NCBI GenBank assembly: GCA_045654205.1
Contig: JAZOMZ010000024.1
Coordinates: forward strand, 1 to 64,000
DNA from: Enterocola sp045654205
GTDB lineage: Bacteria; Bacteroidota; Bacteroidia; Bacteroidales; Paludibacteraceae
Direction of reading: 5' to 3'
Length of the DNA: 64,000 nucleotides
The notes beneath the pieces were generated by a model. The model did no database searches, was not told the DNA's origin, and was given only the letters and a program-made list of their open reading frames with translations. Positions 25,301 to 34,157 of this stretch are shown piece by piece. Every line of letters begins with the position of its first letter. Position 1 is the first letter of the stretch. The translations under genes and the position numbers were made by a program.

Positions 25301-25308
25301 CAAAGATA
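25301..25308 (-). promoter_or_regulatory. -7 promoter box of the aminotransferase gene
   Basis: TATCTTTG on the minus strand, 21 bases before the ATG. The -33 region would fall inside the GTTAGGA tandem repeat at 25315-25342, so repeat number changes could move or alter it. Confidence 0.6.
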
Positions 25309-25314
25309 GTAATT

Positions 25315-25342
25315 AGTTAGGAGTTAGGAGTTAGGAGTTAGG
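25315..25342. repeat. Heptamer tandem repeat (GTTAGGA) x4
   Basis: Four perfect units of GTTAGGA in the aminotransferase promoter region. The same motif, or its complement TCCTAAC, recurs at 8751, 28447, 29276, 34158 and 43852. Confidence 0.85.
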
Positions 25343-25401
25343 AGTTTTTTACACCCCATGGGAGTTTTTCTATACGTACAAGACAAAATTTTAAAATATT
25401 T

Positions 25402-25432
25402 TTTGTATTGTGTTGAAATTAATGTAATTTTG
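25402..25432 (+). promoter_or_regulatory. Full Bacteroidetes promoter of the USP gene
   Basis: TTTG (25402-25405), 19 bases, then TAATTTTG (25425-25432): an exact -33/-7 pair, 26 bases before the ATG at 25458. Confidence 0.75.
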
Positions 25433-25457
25433 TATAACGCATTTAAAATTTTACTAA

Positions 25458-26336
25458 ATGAAATCTGATTTTGGAAATATAATAATCCCTTTTGATATGT
25501 CTGAAACTGCATTTAAGGCAGTGAGAGTGGGATTTAACCTAGCACATAAAATAGGTAAAGAAATTGTTTTTCTACACGTTTTAAAGGAAAGTCAAAGCGA
25601 ATTTGACCCTGAAAAAATCAAAACAACTATAGAGAAACTAAACCCTGTTCCTAATAAGGTTTCATACCGTATCGTTGTAAAAAAAGGCGTGCCAGAAACC
25701 AAAATTGCACAATATGCAGAAAAACAACAGGCATTTCTTATAGTAATGTGTACACGTACCAACGAAAAGAAAATCCAAGACCTTATCGGTAGTGTTACCT
25801 CTGAAGTAATGAGAATTACCGAAAGACCTGTGCTAGCAATTCCAGAATCTTTCTTAAGCGACGATGTTACCACATTAAATAAAATAGCATACGCTTCTAG
25901 CCTTAAATCTATGCACGACTTGGAGCATATAGACCTTTTGTCTACTATTTTTCCTATTGATAATAAGTCACTTGAGATAATCCACAGTGTAAAAGAAAGC
26001 GAAAATATTGCACCAGATGGTCAATATGTAAACACTCTTGTAGAGGCTTATCCTTCTGTAAAAATTTCTTCAAAAGCATTGGTTTACGACGAACAATCTA
26101 GCGCAAGTACTGCTATTTCTGAGTACATTACAAATAGCGATGCTGAGTTAATTGTGATAAAAAAACACCACAGAAGAGCATTTCTTCCACTTCTTTCAAC
26201 ACAATTTGCACTTAAAGTGCTATTCCGTTCAGAAAGAGAAGAAAAAAATATTCCTATTATTCAGCTTCCTGTAGAAACAGAGACCAAAACCATAAAAGAA
26301 AGTTTCTCATTTAAAAATTTGTTTAAAAGAAATTAA
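25458..26336 (+). CDS. Universal stress protein, tandem-domain type
   Basis: 292 residues. First USP domain: NIIIPFDMSETAFKAVRVGFNLAHKIGKEIVFLHVL, ending in LIVMCTRTNEKKIQDLIGSVTSEVMRITERPVLAIPES, which carries the GS(V/T)...R.PVL pattern of the nucleotide-binding loop. The second half (about residue 138 on) is a more degenerate USP fold ending in LIVIKKHHRRAFLPLLSTQF. Function in stress or persistence is generic. It has the best promoter in the window. Confidence 0.8.
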   Translation: MKSDFGNIIIPFDMSETAFKAVRVGFNLAHKIGKEIVFLHVLKESQSEFDPEKIKTTIEKLNPVPNKVSYRIVVKKGVPETKIAQYAEKQQAFLIVMCTRTNEKKIQDLIGSVTSEVMRITERPVLAIPESFLSDDVTTLNKIAYASSLKSMHDLEHIDLLSTIFPIDNKSLEIIHSVKESENIAPDGQYVNTLVEAYPSVKISSKALVYDEQSSASTAISEYITNSDAELIVIKKHHRRAFLPLLSTQFALKVLFRSEREEKNIPIIQLPVETETKTIKESFSFKNLFKRN

Positions 26337-26368
26337 TGTGCAAACATTAATCGCCTAAAAAAGAGTAG

Positions 26369-26388
26369 GGACACGGCGTGCCGCGTCC
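26369..26388. repeat. REP-like palindrome between USP and thioesterase genes
   Basis: GGACACGGCGTGCCGCGTCC, a 20-base inverted repeat in a GC-rich patch preceded by GTAG. Its base composition stands out sharply from the surrounding AT-rich DNA, and its form resembles the GTAGGGACACGG-type palindromes scattered through many bacterial genomes. Confidence 0.7.
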
Positions 26389-26422
26389 GCAATAAAACTG
26401 CGTAATACAAAACCAAAATAAC

Positions 26423-26890
26423 ATGAAAAAAATTAAAAATCCTTGGATTGGTATTGAAGGCTACAACTGCATTGGTTGTTGCCCAGACAATGAAATAGGG
26501 CTTAAAATGGAGTTCTATGAAGATGGGGATGATATTGTAAGTTTTTGGGAACCAACAGACAATTATCAAAGCTGGATTGATACGCTTCATGGTGGCATTC
26601 AATCACTTATTATTGATGAAATTTGTGGTTGGGTACTTTTCAGAAAATTACAAACTACTGGAGTAACATCACGTTTAGAAATAAAATATCTAAAACACGT
26701 AGCGATTAAAGACAATAAACTTACCATTCGTGCCAGACTTGCAAAACACGTAAGAAATGTGGCATATCTAGAGGCTGAAATCTACAATAAAGCAGGTGAA
26801 GTTTGTTGCAAAGGCACTGCAGTATATTTCTGTGCACCAAAAGAAAAAGCAGAAGAAACAGGCCTATATGAATGTGTGCTTGAAGAATAA
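26423..26890 (+). CDS. PaaI-like hotdog-fold thioesterase
   Basis: 155 residues. The hotdog active-site motif is in DTLHGGIQSLIIDEICGWVLF (HGG(I/M)), followed by LEIKYLKHVAIKDNKLTIRARL. N-terminal CIGCCPDNEIGLKMEFYEDG is typical of the Bacteroidetes group. Hydrolyses acyl-CoA or related thioesters; substrate unknown. Ten bases separate it from the following esterase gene, so they are likely co-expressed. Confidence 0.82.
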   Translation: MKKIKNPWIGIEGYNCIGCCPDNEIGLKMEFYEDGDDIVSFWEPTDNYQSWIDTLHGGIQSLIIDEICGWVLFRKLQTTGVTSRLEIKYLKHVAIKDNKLTIRARLAKHVRNVAYLEAEIYNKAGEVCCKGTAVYFCAPKEKAEETGLYECVLEE

Positions 26891-26899
26891 TAATTTCTA

Positions 26900-27808
26900 A
26901 TGAAATACGCAATTGATAAGCAGTTTGGGTTGTGGCGTCACATGAAACAACCTGTGATGGGAGAGCGTTTCTTTCGACTTGCAGAAAGAATTGTAAAAAC
27001 AGACAAATACTTTCTCTCACACAAAGATGTAAATGTTGACACCATAACTGTACAAACTCTTGATAATTACCCACTTAACTCATATCTTATAACCCCAAAC
27101 AAACTTACTTCAAACGCCATAATCCTTTACCTTCATGGAGGTGGATTTTGCTTTAAAGGCAGTGAATCTCATGCAGATATTTGTGTGAGATATGCAAATG
27201 AAGTAGGAGTGAAGTTGCTTTTTGTGGAGTATAGATTGGCGCACAACACTCCATATCCAACACCAGAAGACGACTGCATTTTAATGTATAAATACTTGAT
27301 AGACAACGCAGAAGCACTAGACATTTCAGCAGAGAAAATCATTTTGGCAGGGGATTCTGCAGGTGCAAATTTAGCATTGGGAGTGTTTTATGCAGCTTGC
27401 AGACAAGGTTTACAAAAGCCTGCAGCACTTATGCTTGTTTATCCTGTGGTAGACAACTTGATGCAAACAGAATCTATGAAAAACTTCACAGACACACCAA
27501 TGTGGAATGCAGTTTTAAATGAGGCTATGTGGAAGGTGTATTTGCCAATAGATAGCGCAAAGGATTTGTTTAAGAAAAACCATGTAGAAGCAAATCTATA
27601 TATCGAATTTCCAAATACTTACATAGAATCTGCCGAATTTGATTGCCTAAGAGACGAAGCACTTGAGTTGGCTAATAAATTACAAACAGCAGGTGTAAAT
27701 CTGACTCTAAATGAAACCAAAGGCACAATGCACGGCTACGACCAAGTAGATTGTGAAATTTCTAGAGAGAATATCAACAAAAGAATTAATTGGTTAATGA
27801 CGCTCTGA
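26900..27808 (+). CDS. Alpha/beta hydrolase, HSL/acetyl-esterase type (Abhydrolase_3)
   Basis: 302 residues. The oxyanion-hole motif LYLHGGGFCFKG, nucleophile elbow ILAGDSAGANLALG, acidic residue region ESAEFDCLRDEAL and late histidine TMHGYDQV are all in place, as in hormone-sensitive-lipase-like esterases. Substrate probably a short acyl ester. Same strand as and close to the thioesterase gene. Confidence 0.88.
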   Translation: MKYAIDKQFGLWRHMKQPVMGERFFRLAERIVKTDKYFLSHKDVNVDTITVQTLDNYPLNSYLITPNKLTSNAIILYLHGGGFCFKGSESHADICVRYANEVGVKLLFVEYRLAHNTPYPTPEDDCILMYKYLIDNAEALDISAEKIILAGDSAGANLALGVFYAACRQGLQKPAALMLVYPVVDNLMQTESMKNFTDTPMWNAVLNEAMWKVYLPIDSAKDLFKKNHVEANLYIEFPNTYIESAEFDCLRDEALELANKLQTAGVNLTLNETKGTMHGYDQVDCEISRENINKRINWLMTL

Positions 27809-27812
27809 ATAA

Positions 27813-27843
27813 AAAGGTGTAGGAACAAATTCTTACACCTTTA
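27813..27843 (+). terminator. Terminator after the esterase gene
   Basis: AAAGGTGTAGGA / TCTTACACCTTT hairpin with a 6-base loop and TTATTATTTT tail. Confidence 0.75.
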
Positions 27844-27995
27844 TTATTTTATTTAAAATTGTAGGGTAATGTCTCTATATTTTCTACTTTACATAATATT
27901 AATTATAGGACAATAGGATTAAAATTTTAAAATATATGAATACAATATAAGATTTCGATGATTATAGTTAGAATTAAGAATATAATTCAAACTAA

Positions 27996-28409
27996 TTAAA
28001 ACTCTGTTTCCTCATATTCAGATATTGCTCTGCGCCATTCGTCAGAGATTGGTTTTGAGGTGTTTGTTTTTACATCGAAGCCAACCATAATTGTTTTGCA
28101 AAAACATTTTGTGATATTATTTTTGGTTTCAACGATGCGTTGGATTAACTCAAAACTTTTGTTTCCAATTTCACTTACTGTGGTTTGTACTTCAATCTGG
28201 TCGTTTAGAAACACTGGCGCAATAAAATCAACTTCTGCATGAGCCACCACTATGTCTATTTCTTTTGGTATTTCACCGCCACGTACAGCTTTGAAATATT
28301 CTGTTTTTCCTAAATCGTAAAAAGTAAAATAAACTGAATTGTTTACATGACCTAATGCATCTGCGTCATTAAATCTTAATTGAACTGGTACGCTATGTTT
28401 AAATTTCAT
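27996..28409 (-). CDS. Acyl-CoA thioesterase, 4HBT family
   Basis: 137 residues. VQLRFNDADALGHVNNSVYFTFYDLGKTEYF is the classic 4-hydroxybenzoyl-CoA thioesterase/YbgC start with the catalytic Asp (NDADALGHVNN). Single hotdog domain. Substrate unknown. The space between its stop and the upstream esterase terminator is AT-rich and shows nothing else. Confidence 0.87.
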   Translation of the reverse strand: MKFKHSVPVQLRFNDADALGHVNNSVYFTFYDLGKTEYFKAVRGGEIPKEIDIVVAHAEVDFIAPVFLNDQIEVQTTVSEIGNKSFELIQRIVETKNNITKCFCKTIMVGFDVKTNTSKPISDEWRRAISEYEETEF

Positions 28410-28468
28410 ATTATATTATTTGTTTTGTTTTTTATCATTTTTACCGTACTCCTAACTCCTAACTGCAA

Positions 28469-28539
28469 ATTGCCTAACGGCGATTTTGCTCCCGCTCGGC
28501 ATAGTTCAAACAAGTTTGACTCTGCTCTCGCTTACTCGC
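28469..28539. repeat. 71-bp intergenic repeat, copy B
   Basis: 69 of 71 bases identical to 8676-8746, same orientation. Preceded by ACTCCTAACTCCTAACTGC and followed by AATTCCTAACT, again the TCCTAACT motif at both edges. Confidence 0.85.
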
Positions 28540-28555
28540 AAAATTCCTAACTAGT

Positions 28556-29095
28556 TTACACCTGCACTTCAAGGGCTCCTGTGCCATATTTTTGCATACT
28601 TGCATCGGAAAAGTTAAGTGTTGGAAAATTCTTTTCTAGGAATTTTATTATCTCATTTCTAAGAATTCCTTTACCTTTTCCGTGAATAAAAACTACCTTT
28701 AGTCCTCGCTTATTTCTGTTTTCTGACAACACTTGATTTACTTTTCTTAGTTGAATTTCAATCATTTCGCCATTCATAAGCGAGTTTTTATTCCCAACAA
28801 GTTTCTCAATATGCAAATCTACCTCCAAAACATGCTTACTAAGTGACTGTTGAGAAAGTTTTGGAGCGTTAGAAGTATTGCCCTTATATAATAATGTGTC
28901 TTTTTTCTTTATTTTATTTGGTTTATATGTGGAAATATCGGTGTATTGAGCCAATTTTGAGGCGGAAACAACCATTTGAGTAGAAAAATCGTCGTCTAAT
29001 TCTACTCTATAATTGCCTTTTGGAAGAATCTCCAGAATATAGCCTCTAGAGTCTTCGTCCATTAAACTTACCTTATCTCCTACCCTAAATTCCAT
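28556..29095 (-). CDS. Smr-domain protein, short DUF2027-like form
   Basis: 179 residues. N-terminal Tudor/SH3-like piece (FRVGDKVSLMDEDSRGYILEILPKGNYRVELDDD), a basic linker, then a C-terminal Smr domain (VDLHIEKLV and VVFIHGKGKGILRNEI, followed by ASMQKYGTGALEVQV). The Smr domain is associated with nucleic-acid nicking and ribosome-collision processing. Bacteroides relatives of the DUF2027 group are usually longer, with an extra domain between the two parts, so this is a reduced version. Promoter box upstream, repeat B downstream. Confidence 0.8.
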   Translation of the reverse strand: MEFRVGDKVSLMDEDSRGYILEILPKGNYRVELDDDFSTQMVVSASKLAQYTDISTYKPNKIKKKDTLLYKGNTSNAPKLSQQSLSKHVLEVDLHIEKLVGNKNSLMNGEMIEIQLRKVNQVLSENRNKRGLKVVFIHGKGKGILRNEIIKFLEKNFPTLNFSDASMQKYGTGALEVQV

Positions 29096-29112
29096 TGTTT
29101 ATAAAACCAACA

Positions 29113-29120
29113 CAAAGATA
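29113..29120 (-). promoter_or_regulatory. -7 promoter box of the Smr gene
   Basis: TATCTTTG on the minus strand, 18 bases before the ATG at 29095. Confidence 0.6.
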
Positions 29121-29466
29121 CACAAAATCTTGTAATTTTATCAAATTAAATTTTGAGGTCTAAAAATTTAGAGTTATTTTTGTGTATTCAGAAAACAACA
29201 AGATCCTGTTGCTCACTATTCAAGTTACAGATTACCCCATACTTTTTACAACTCAACAAATACTTGTCAATTCCTAACTTCTAATTCCTAATTATTCACT
29301 AACATTCATCAGTACATCCTAATCAATTAAACTTTTGGAAAACTTTTCGACCCTCTTAAATTTTTAATATACTATTAATCAATTAATTAAAAAATATTTT
29401 AGAAATTTTAACAATTGCATTAACATCATTGTTAATAATTTTGTGGAAAATTTTGTGTTAAAAATT
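29121..29466. other. AT-rich non-coding region upstream of nrdJ
   Basis: About 350 bases without a supported gene. It contains short TCCTAAT/TTCCTAACTTC repeat-like stretches around 29276-29292, very AT-rich DNA and one TTGTGGAAAA (29441-29450), which is the complement of a weak DnaA-box-like TTTTCCACA. No NrdR-type box or riboswitch could be recognised. Confidence 0.5.
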
Positions 29467-29498
29467 TTGTTTAGTAATAAATAAAATAGTAATATTGC
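29467..29498 (+). promoter_or_regulatory. Probable promoter of nrdJ
   Basis: TTTG (29467-29470), 20 bases, TAATATTG (29491-29498; one mismatch to TAnnTTTG). Places the transcript start near 29505 and supports the ATG at 29563. Confidence 0.45.
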
Positions 29499-29562
29499 AT
29501 CTGCATTTTTGAAACACAAAAACAAACAATATATAAAACAAATACTAAAAAAATTAAATCTT

Positions 29563-32097
29563 ATGAATCCACAGACTTACACATTCGATGAAGCAATGAA
29601 AGCTACTGCCGAATATTTTAAAGGCGACGAGCTTGCTGCTAAAGTTTGGGTAAACAAGTATGCTCTTAAAGACTCTTTCGGTAATATTTTCGAAAGAACT
29701 CCAGACGACATGCACCATCGTCTTGCTAATGAAATAGCTAGAATTGAAGGACGTTACCCTAACCCACTTACTGCTGACCAACTATTTGATCTATTCCGTA
29801 ACTTCAAATACATTGTGCCACAAGGTAGCCCAATGACAGGTATCGGCAACAACTATCAAGTAGCATCTCTTTCAAACTGCTTCGTTATCGGTTGTGACGG
29901 TTCTTCAGACTCATATGGTGCTATTATCAAAATAGACGAAGAACAAGTTCAACTTATGAAACGCCGTGGCGGTGTAGGTCATGACCTTTCTCACATCCGT
30001 CCAAAAGGTTCTCCAGTTAAGAACTCTGCCCTAACCTCTACCGGTATCGTACCATTTATGGAACGTTACTCAAACTCTACTCGTGAGGTGGCTCAAGACG
30101 GTCGTCGTGGAGCTTTAATGCTAAGTGTTTCTATCAAACACCCAGATTCAGAAAGCTTTATCGACGCTAAAATGGAACAAGGTAAAGTAACAGGTGCTAA
30201 CGTATCTGTAAAACTTCACGACGATTTCATGCAAGCTGTGGTAGACAACAAACCATATGTACAACAATATCCTATTTATGGTGACGATCCTAAATTTACA
30301 AAAGAAATCGACGCAAATGCTCTATGGAAAAAAATCGTTCACAACGCATGGAAATCTGCTGAACCAGGTGTACTTTTCTGGGATACAATCACACGCGAAT
30401 CACTTCCAGACTGCTATGCTGACCTTGGTTTCCGCACTGTTTCAACAAACCCATGTGGTGAAATTCCACTTTGTCCATACGACAGCTGCCGCCTACTTGC
30501 AATCAACCTTTACTCATACGTAGAAAATCCATTCACACCAGAAGCTCGCTTCAACTTTGAACTATTTAAAGAGCACGCAATGCTTGCTCAACGTATCATG
30601 GACGATATCATCGACCTAGAAATGGAAAAAATCGACTTGATATTAGCAAAAGTAGATTCAGACCCAGAGCCAGATTATATCAAACAAACAGAACGTGACC
30701 TATGGAACAAAATCAAAGAAAAAACCATTAAAGGTCGTCGTACTGGTGTTGGTATCACTGCAGAAGGCGATATGATTGCTGCTATGAACCTTCGTTATGG
30801 TACAGAAGAAGCAACTGCATTCTCAGAAGAAGTACACAAAACTCTTGCTCTTGCTTGCTATCGTTCTTCTGTAACTATGGCTAAAGAACGTGGTAAATTT
30901 GAAGTTTATGATGCTGCACGTGAAGCAAATAACCCATTCATGATGCGTATCAAAGAAGCTGATCCAGAACTATACAACGATATGACTCAATTTGGTCGTC
31001 GTAACATTGCTTGTTTAACTATTGCTCCAACAGGTACAACAAGTATGATGACTCAAACTACTTCTGGTATTGAGCCTGTATTCCTTCCAGTTTACAAACG
31101 TCGTCGTAAAGTAAATCCAAACGACGCAAAAGCACACGTAGACCTTGTTGACGAAGTTGGCGATAGCTTCGAAGAATACATCGTATTCCACCACAAATTC
31201 GTTACTTGGATGGAAGCTAACGGTTTAGACACCGCTAAAAAATACACTCAAGAAGAAATTGACGAACTTGTTGCAAAATCACCTTATTATAAAGCAACTT
31301 CAAACGACGTTGACTGGTTACAAAAAGTTCACATGCAAGGTCGTATCCAAAAATGGGTAGACCACTCTATCAGTGTAACTATCAACCTTCCATCAGACGT
31401 TTCTGAAGATTTAGTAAACGAACTTTATATCGAGGCTTGGAAATCTGGTTGTAAAGGATGTACAGTATATCGCGATGGTTCTCGTACTGGTGTGCTAGTT
31501 TCTACCAAAAAAGACGAAAAACCAGCTCCATGTAACTGTTACCCAGAAATCACTCCAAAACGTCCACAAGAGCTTGATTGTGAAGTCATTCGTTTCCAAA
31601 ACAACAAAGAAAAATGGATTGCATTCGTAGGTATTCACAATGGTCGTCCATACGAAATCTTTACCGGTCTTGCAGATGACGAAGATGGTCTAATGCTTCC
31701 TAAGTCTGTAAATAAAGGTAAAATCATTCGTAACTTCCACGAAGAAACAAATACCAAAACCTACGACTTCCAATTTATCAATAAATATGGTTACAAAACC
31801 ACTATCGAAGGTCTATCACACAAATTCAACCCAGAATTCTGGAACTATGCTAAGCTAATTTCTGGTGTGCTTCGTTATGGTATGCCTATCGACCAAGTTG
31901 TTAAACTTGTAGGTTCTCTTCAACTTAACAACGACTCTATCAACAACTGGAAAATGGGTGTTGAACGTGCACTTAAGAAATTCATTCCAGACGGCGCCGA
32001 TACAGGTCAAAAATGTCCTCACTGCGGTGAAACTCTTACATTCACCGAAGGTTGCATGAAGTGTAATAATTGTGGTTACTCTAAATGTGGAGGATAA
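29563..32097 (+). CDS. nrdJ: Adenosylcobalamin-dependent ribonucleoside-diphosphate reductase (class II)
   Basis: 844 residues from the ATG at 29563 (MNPQTYTFDEAMKATAEYF); an in-frame TTG 54 bases earlier falls at the promoter and is rejected. Converts ribonucleotides to deoxyribonucleotides using B12. Motifs: PQGSPMTGIGNNYQVASLSNCFVIG, MKRRGGVGHDLSHIRPKGSPV, STNPCGEIPLCPYDSCRL, and TIAPTGTTSMMTQTTSGIEPVF. A C-terminal zinc-binding tail carries CPHCGE, CMKCNNCG and a last CGG, typical of the long bacterial NrdJ. Oxygen-independent activity fits an anaerobe. Codon use is more GC-rich than the neighbours, as expected of a highly expressed gene. Confidence 0.93.
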   Translation: MNPQTYTFDEAMKATAEYFKGDELAAKVWVNKYALKDSFGNIFERTPDDMHHRLANEIARIEGRYPNPLTADQLFDLFRNFKYIVPQGSPMTGIGNNYQVASLSNCFVIGCDGSSDSYGAIIKIDEEQVQLMKRRGGVGHDLSHIRPKGSPVKNSALTSTGIVPFMERYSNSTREVAQDGRRGALMLSVSIKHPDSESFIDAKMEQGKVTGANVSVKLHDDFMQAVVDNKPYVQQYPIYGDDPKFTKEIDANALWKKIVHNAWKSAEPGVLFWDTITRESLPDCYADLGFRTVSTNPCGEIPLCPYDSCRLLAINLYSYVENPFTPEARFNFELFKEHAMLAQRIMDDIIDLEMEKIDLILAKVDSDPEPDYIKQTERDLWNKIKEKTIKGRRTGVGITAEGDMIAAMNLRYGTEEATAFSEEVHKTLALACYRSSVTMAKERGKFEVYDAAREANNPFMMRIKEADPELYNDMTQFGRRNIACLTIAPTGTTSMMTQTTSGIEPVFLPVYKRRRKVNPNDAKAHVDLVDEVGDSFEEYIVFHHKFVTWMEANGLDTAKKYTQEEIDELVAKSPYYKATSNDVDWLQKVHMQGRIQKWVDHSISVTINLPSDVSEDLVNELYIEAWKSGCKGCTVYRDGSRTGVLVSTKKDEKPAPCNCYPEITPKRPQELDCEVIRFQNNKEKWIAFVGIHNGRPYEIFTGLADDEDGLMLPKSVNKGKIIRNFHEETNTKTYDFQFINKYGYKTTIEGLSHKFNPEFWNYAKLISGVLRYGMPIDQVVKLVGSLQLNNDSINNWKMGVERALKKFIPDGADTGQKCPHCGETLTFTEGCMKCNNCGYSKCGG

Positions 32098-32113
32098 ATA
32101 TTGATTTTATAAT

Positions 32114-32143
32114 AAAAAAAAGAGGCGAAAGCCTCTTTTTTTT
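32114..32143. terminator. Bidirectional terminator, nrdJ / ABC-F
   Basis: AAAAAAGAGGC-GAAA-GCCTCTTTTTT: a stable GC stem with a GNRA-type tetraloop and A/T tracts on both sides. Confidence 0.9.
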
Positions 32144-32147
32144 ATCC

Positions 32148-34109
32148 TCACACTTTACTTAATGCGTTTTCCCATTCCAGCATCTGCTCCTCAAGTTTCT
32201 TCTTAAGTTCCCCATGCTTAGAGAAAATTGCATCATCCACCACTCCACTTGCCATTTTTGCCTCTACATCTGCAATTTCTTTTTCTGTTTCAGCAATGTT
32301 TATTTCACAAAGTTCCACATACTTTTCGGCACGACGTTTTTGACGTTGAAGTTCTTTTTGTTCTTCGTAGGACAACTCTTTTTCGGTGGTTGAGACTGTC
32401 GACGTGTTGATGACCGTAAGGGAATAAGCCTCTACATTCGGGCCCTTTGACGAGCTTAGGGACCTCATTGATTTGTTTCTCTCTAACTCACTTAATGACT
32501 CCATTTTTTTAGTAGCCAAAAAGTCGTAAATACCACCTAGGTGTTCACGCACCTTACCGCCACCAAATTCATAAACCTTGTCAACTAAGCCATCAAGAAA
32601 CTCACGGTCGTGAGAAACCACAATAACAGTGCCATCAAATTCCTTAATTGCTTGTTTTAAAACGTCTTTTGAACGCATATCCAAGTGGTTGGTAGGCTCA
32701 TCGAGAATAAGTAGGTTTACAGGTTCTAGAAGTAAACGAATCATGGCCAAACGACTACGTTCTCCACCAGAAAGTACTCCTACTTTTTTATCAGATGCTT
32801 CACCACCAAACATAAACGCACCTAAAATATCACGAATTTTGGTTCTTATATCACCAACAGCCACATAATCTATGGTTTCAAACACAGTTCTAGTTTCGTC
32901 CAATAGCGATGCCTGATTTTGAGCAAAGTAACCAATTTTCACTTGATGACCAAGTTTAAGATTGCCCACATAGTCTGTAATATCATTCATGATACATTTG
33001 ACAAGAGTGGTTTTACCTTCTCCATTCTTACCCACAAAAGCAACCTTATCGCCACGATTAAGAGTTAAATCTACACCACTAAATACCACATGATCACCAT
33101 AACTTTTGCCCACATTTTCCATTATCACAGGATAACTTCCAGAGTGTGGCGCTGGTGGAAATTTTAGCCTTAACGCACTTGTATCTTCCTCGTCTATTTC
33201 AATACGTTCTATTTTTGCTAACTGTTTAATGCGAGATTGCACTTGAATTGCTTTAGTAGCTTGATAACGGAAACGCTCTATAAATGCTTCTGTATCAGCT
33301 ATTTCTTTTTGTTGATTTTGATAAGCACGTAGTTGTTGTTCACGGCGTTCTTTGCGTAGTTCCACGTAAGCAGAATAATTTGCTTTGTAGTCGTAAATCT
33401 TACCAAGGCTTATTTCTATGGTACGTTTAGTTACTGTATCTAGAAATTTTCTATCGTGCGAAACTAGTACCACGGCGCCAGGATAGTTCTGCATAAACTG
33501 CTCCAACCATTGAATAGACTCAATATCTAAGTGGTTAGTAGGCTCATCGAGAAGTAGCACATCTGGGCGTTGAAGCAAGATTTTTGCAAGCTCAATACGC
33601 ATACGCCAGCCCCCACTAAATTCATTTGTTGGTCTTTCAAAATCGCTACGTAAGAAACCCAGACCCATCAAAGTTTTCTCAACTTCTGCATCAAAATTTC
33701 CGCCGCCTTGCATATCAAGTTGCTCATTAAGGTGTGAAATTTCCTCAATAAGTGCCATATAAGACTCTGATTCATAGTCAGTTCTCTCGCAAAGCTCCAC
33801 ATTTAGTTTTTCAAGATGCTCTTGAAGCGATAATATACGAGAAAAAGCCTTGGCAGCCTCGTCTTTTACGGTAGTATCATCATTGTGAATCATGTGCTGT
33901 GGCAGATAACCCACAGTCACATCCTTTGGAATAGAAACTCTACCCGAAGTAGGTACTTGCAGACCAGATATAATTTTAAGCATTGTACTCTTCCCTGCTC
34001 CATTTTTACCCACCAATGCTATTCTATCACGCTTATTAATTACGTAATTTACATTATCAAAAAGTGCCTTAGCACTAAATTCTACAGTTAAATTCTCTAC
34101 AGAAATCAT
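32148..34109 (-). CDS. ABC-F family ATPase (ribosome-associated)
   Basis: 653 residues with two ABC ATPase domains and no membrane segments. Walker A motifs GKNGAGKST and GKNGEGKTT, signatures FSGGWRMRIELAKILL and LSGGERSRLAMIRLL, Walker B DEPTNHLD twice; the linker between the domains is charged. ABC-F proteins act at the ribosome on stalled or drug-bound complexes. The C-terminal coiled coil (ELQRQKRRAEKYVELCEIN) follows an odd segment, SMRSLSSSKGPNVEAYSLTV, encoded by a dispersed repeat at 32443-32464. Frame and domains are otherwise intact. Confidence 0.9.
   Translation of the reverse strand: MISVENLTVEFSAKALFDNVNYVINKRDRIALVGKNGAGKSTMLKIISGLQVPTSGRVSIPKDVTVGYLPQHMIHNDDTTVKDEAAKAFSRILSLQEHLEKLNVELCERTDYESESYMALIEEISHLNEQLDMQGGGNFDAEVEKTLMGLGFLRSDFERPTNEFSGGWRMRIELAKILLQRPDVLLLDEPTNHLDIESIQWLEQFMQNYPGAVVLVSHDRKFLDTVTKRTIEISLGKIYDYKANYSAYVELRKERREQQLRAYQNQQKEIADTEAFIERFRYQATKAIQVQSRIKQLAKIERIEIDEEDTSALRLKFPPAPHSGSYPVIMENVGKSYGDHVVFSGVDLTLNRGDKVAFVGKNGEGKTTLVKCIMNDITDYVGNLKLGHQVKIGYFAQNQASLLDETRTVFETIDYVAVGDIRTKIRDILGAFMFGGEASDKKVGVLSGGERSRLAMIRLLLEPVNLLILDEPTNHLDMRSKDVLKQAIKEFDGTVIVVSHDREFLDGLVDKVYEFGGGKVREHLGGIYDFLATKKMESLSELERNKSMRSLSSSKGPNVEAYSLTVINTSTVSTTEKELSYEEQKELQRQKRRAEKYVELCEINIAETEKEIADVEAKMASGVVDDAIFSKHGELKKKLEEQMLEWENALSKV
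32443..32464 (-). repeat. Dispersed CTTCGACAAGCTC-type repeat inside the ABC-F gene
   Basis: On the coding strand it reads GGTCCCTAAGCTCGTCAAAG(G), matching 17 of 21 bases of the repeat in the hisS leader (7204-7224). It is read in frame as RSLSSSKGP, the same kind of phantom peptide (RSLSLSKG) that the hisS-leader copy gives on its opposite strand. Confidence 0.65.
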
Positions 34110-34127
34110 AATTTATTTATTTACTTG

Positions 34128-34135
34128 CAAAGATA
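34128..34135 (-). promoter_or_regulatory. -7 promoter box of the ABC-F gene
   Basis: TATCTTTG on the minus strand, 19 bases before the ATG at 34109. Confidence 0.6.
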
Positions 34136-34157
34136 CTAAAAAAAACCTCAAAAAAAC

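Noticed and set aside
29401..29500. Possible replication origin upstream of nrdJ (AT-rich DNA and one DnaA-box-like site)
   Set aside because: Only one weak box, and no dnaA, dnaN or other origin-linked gene nearby.
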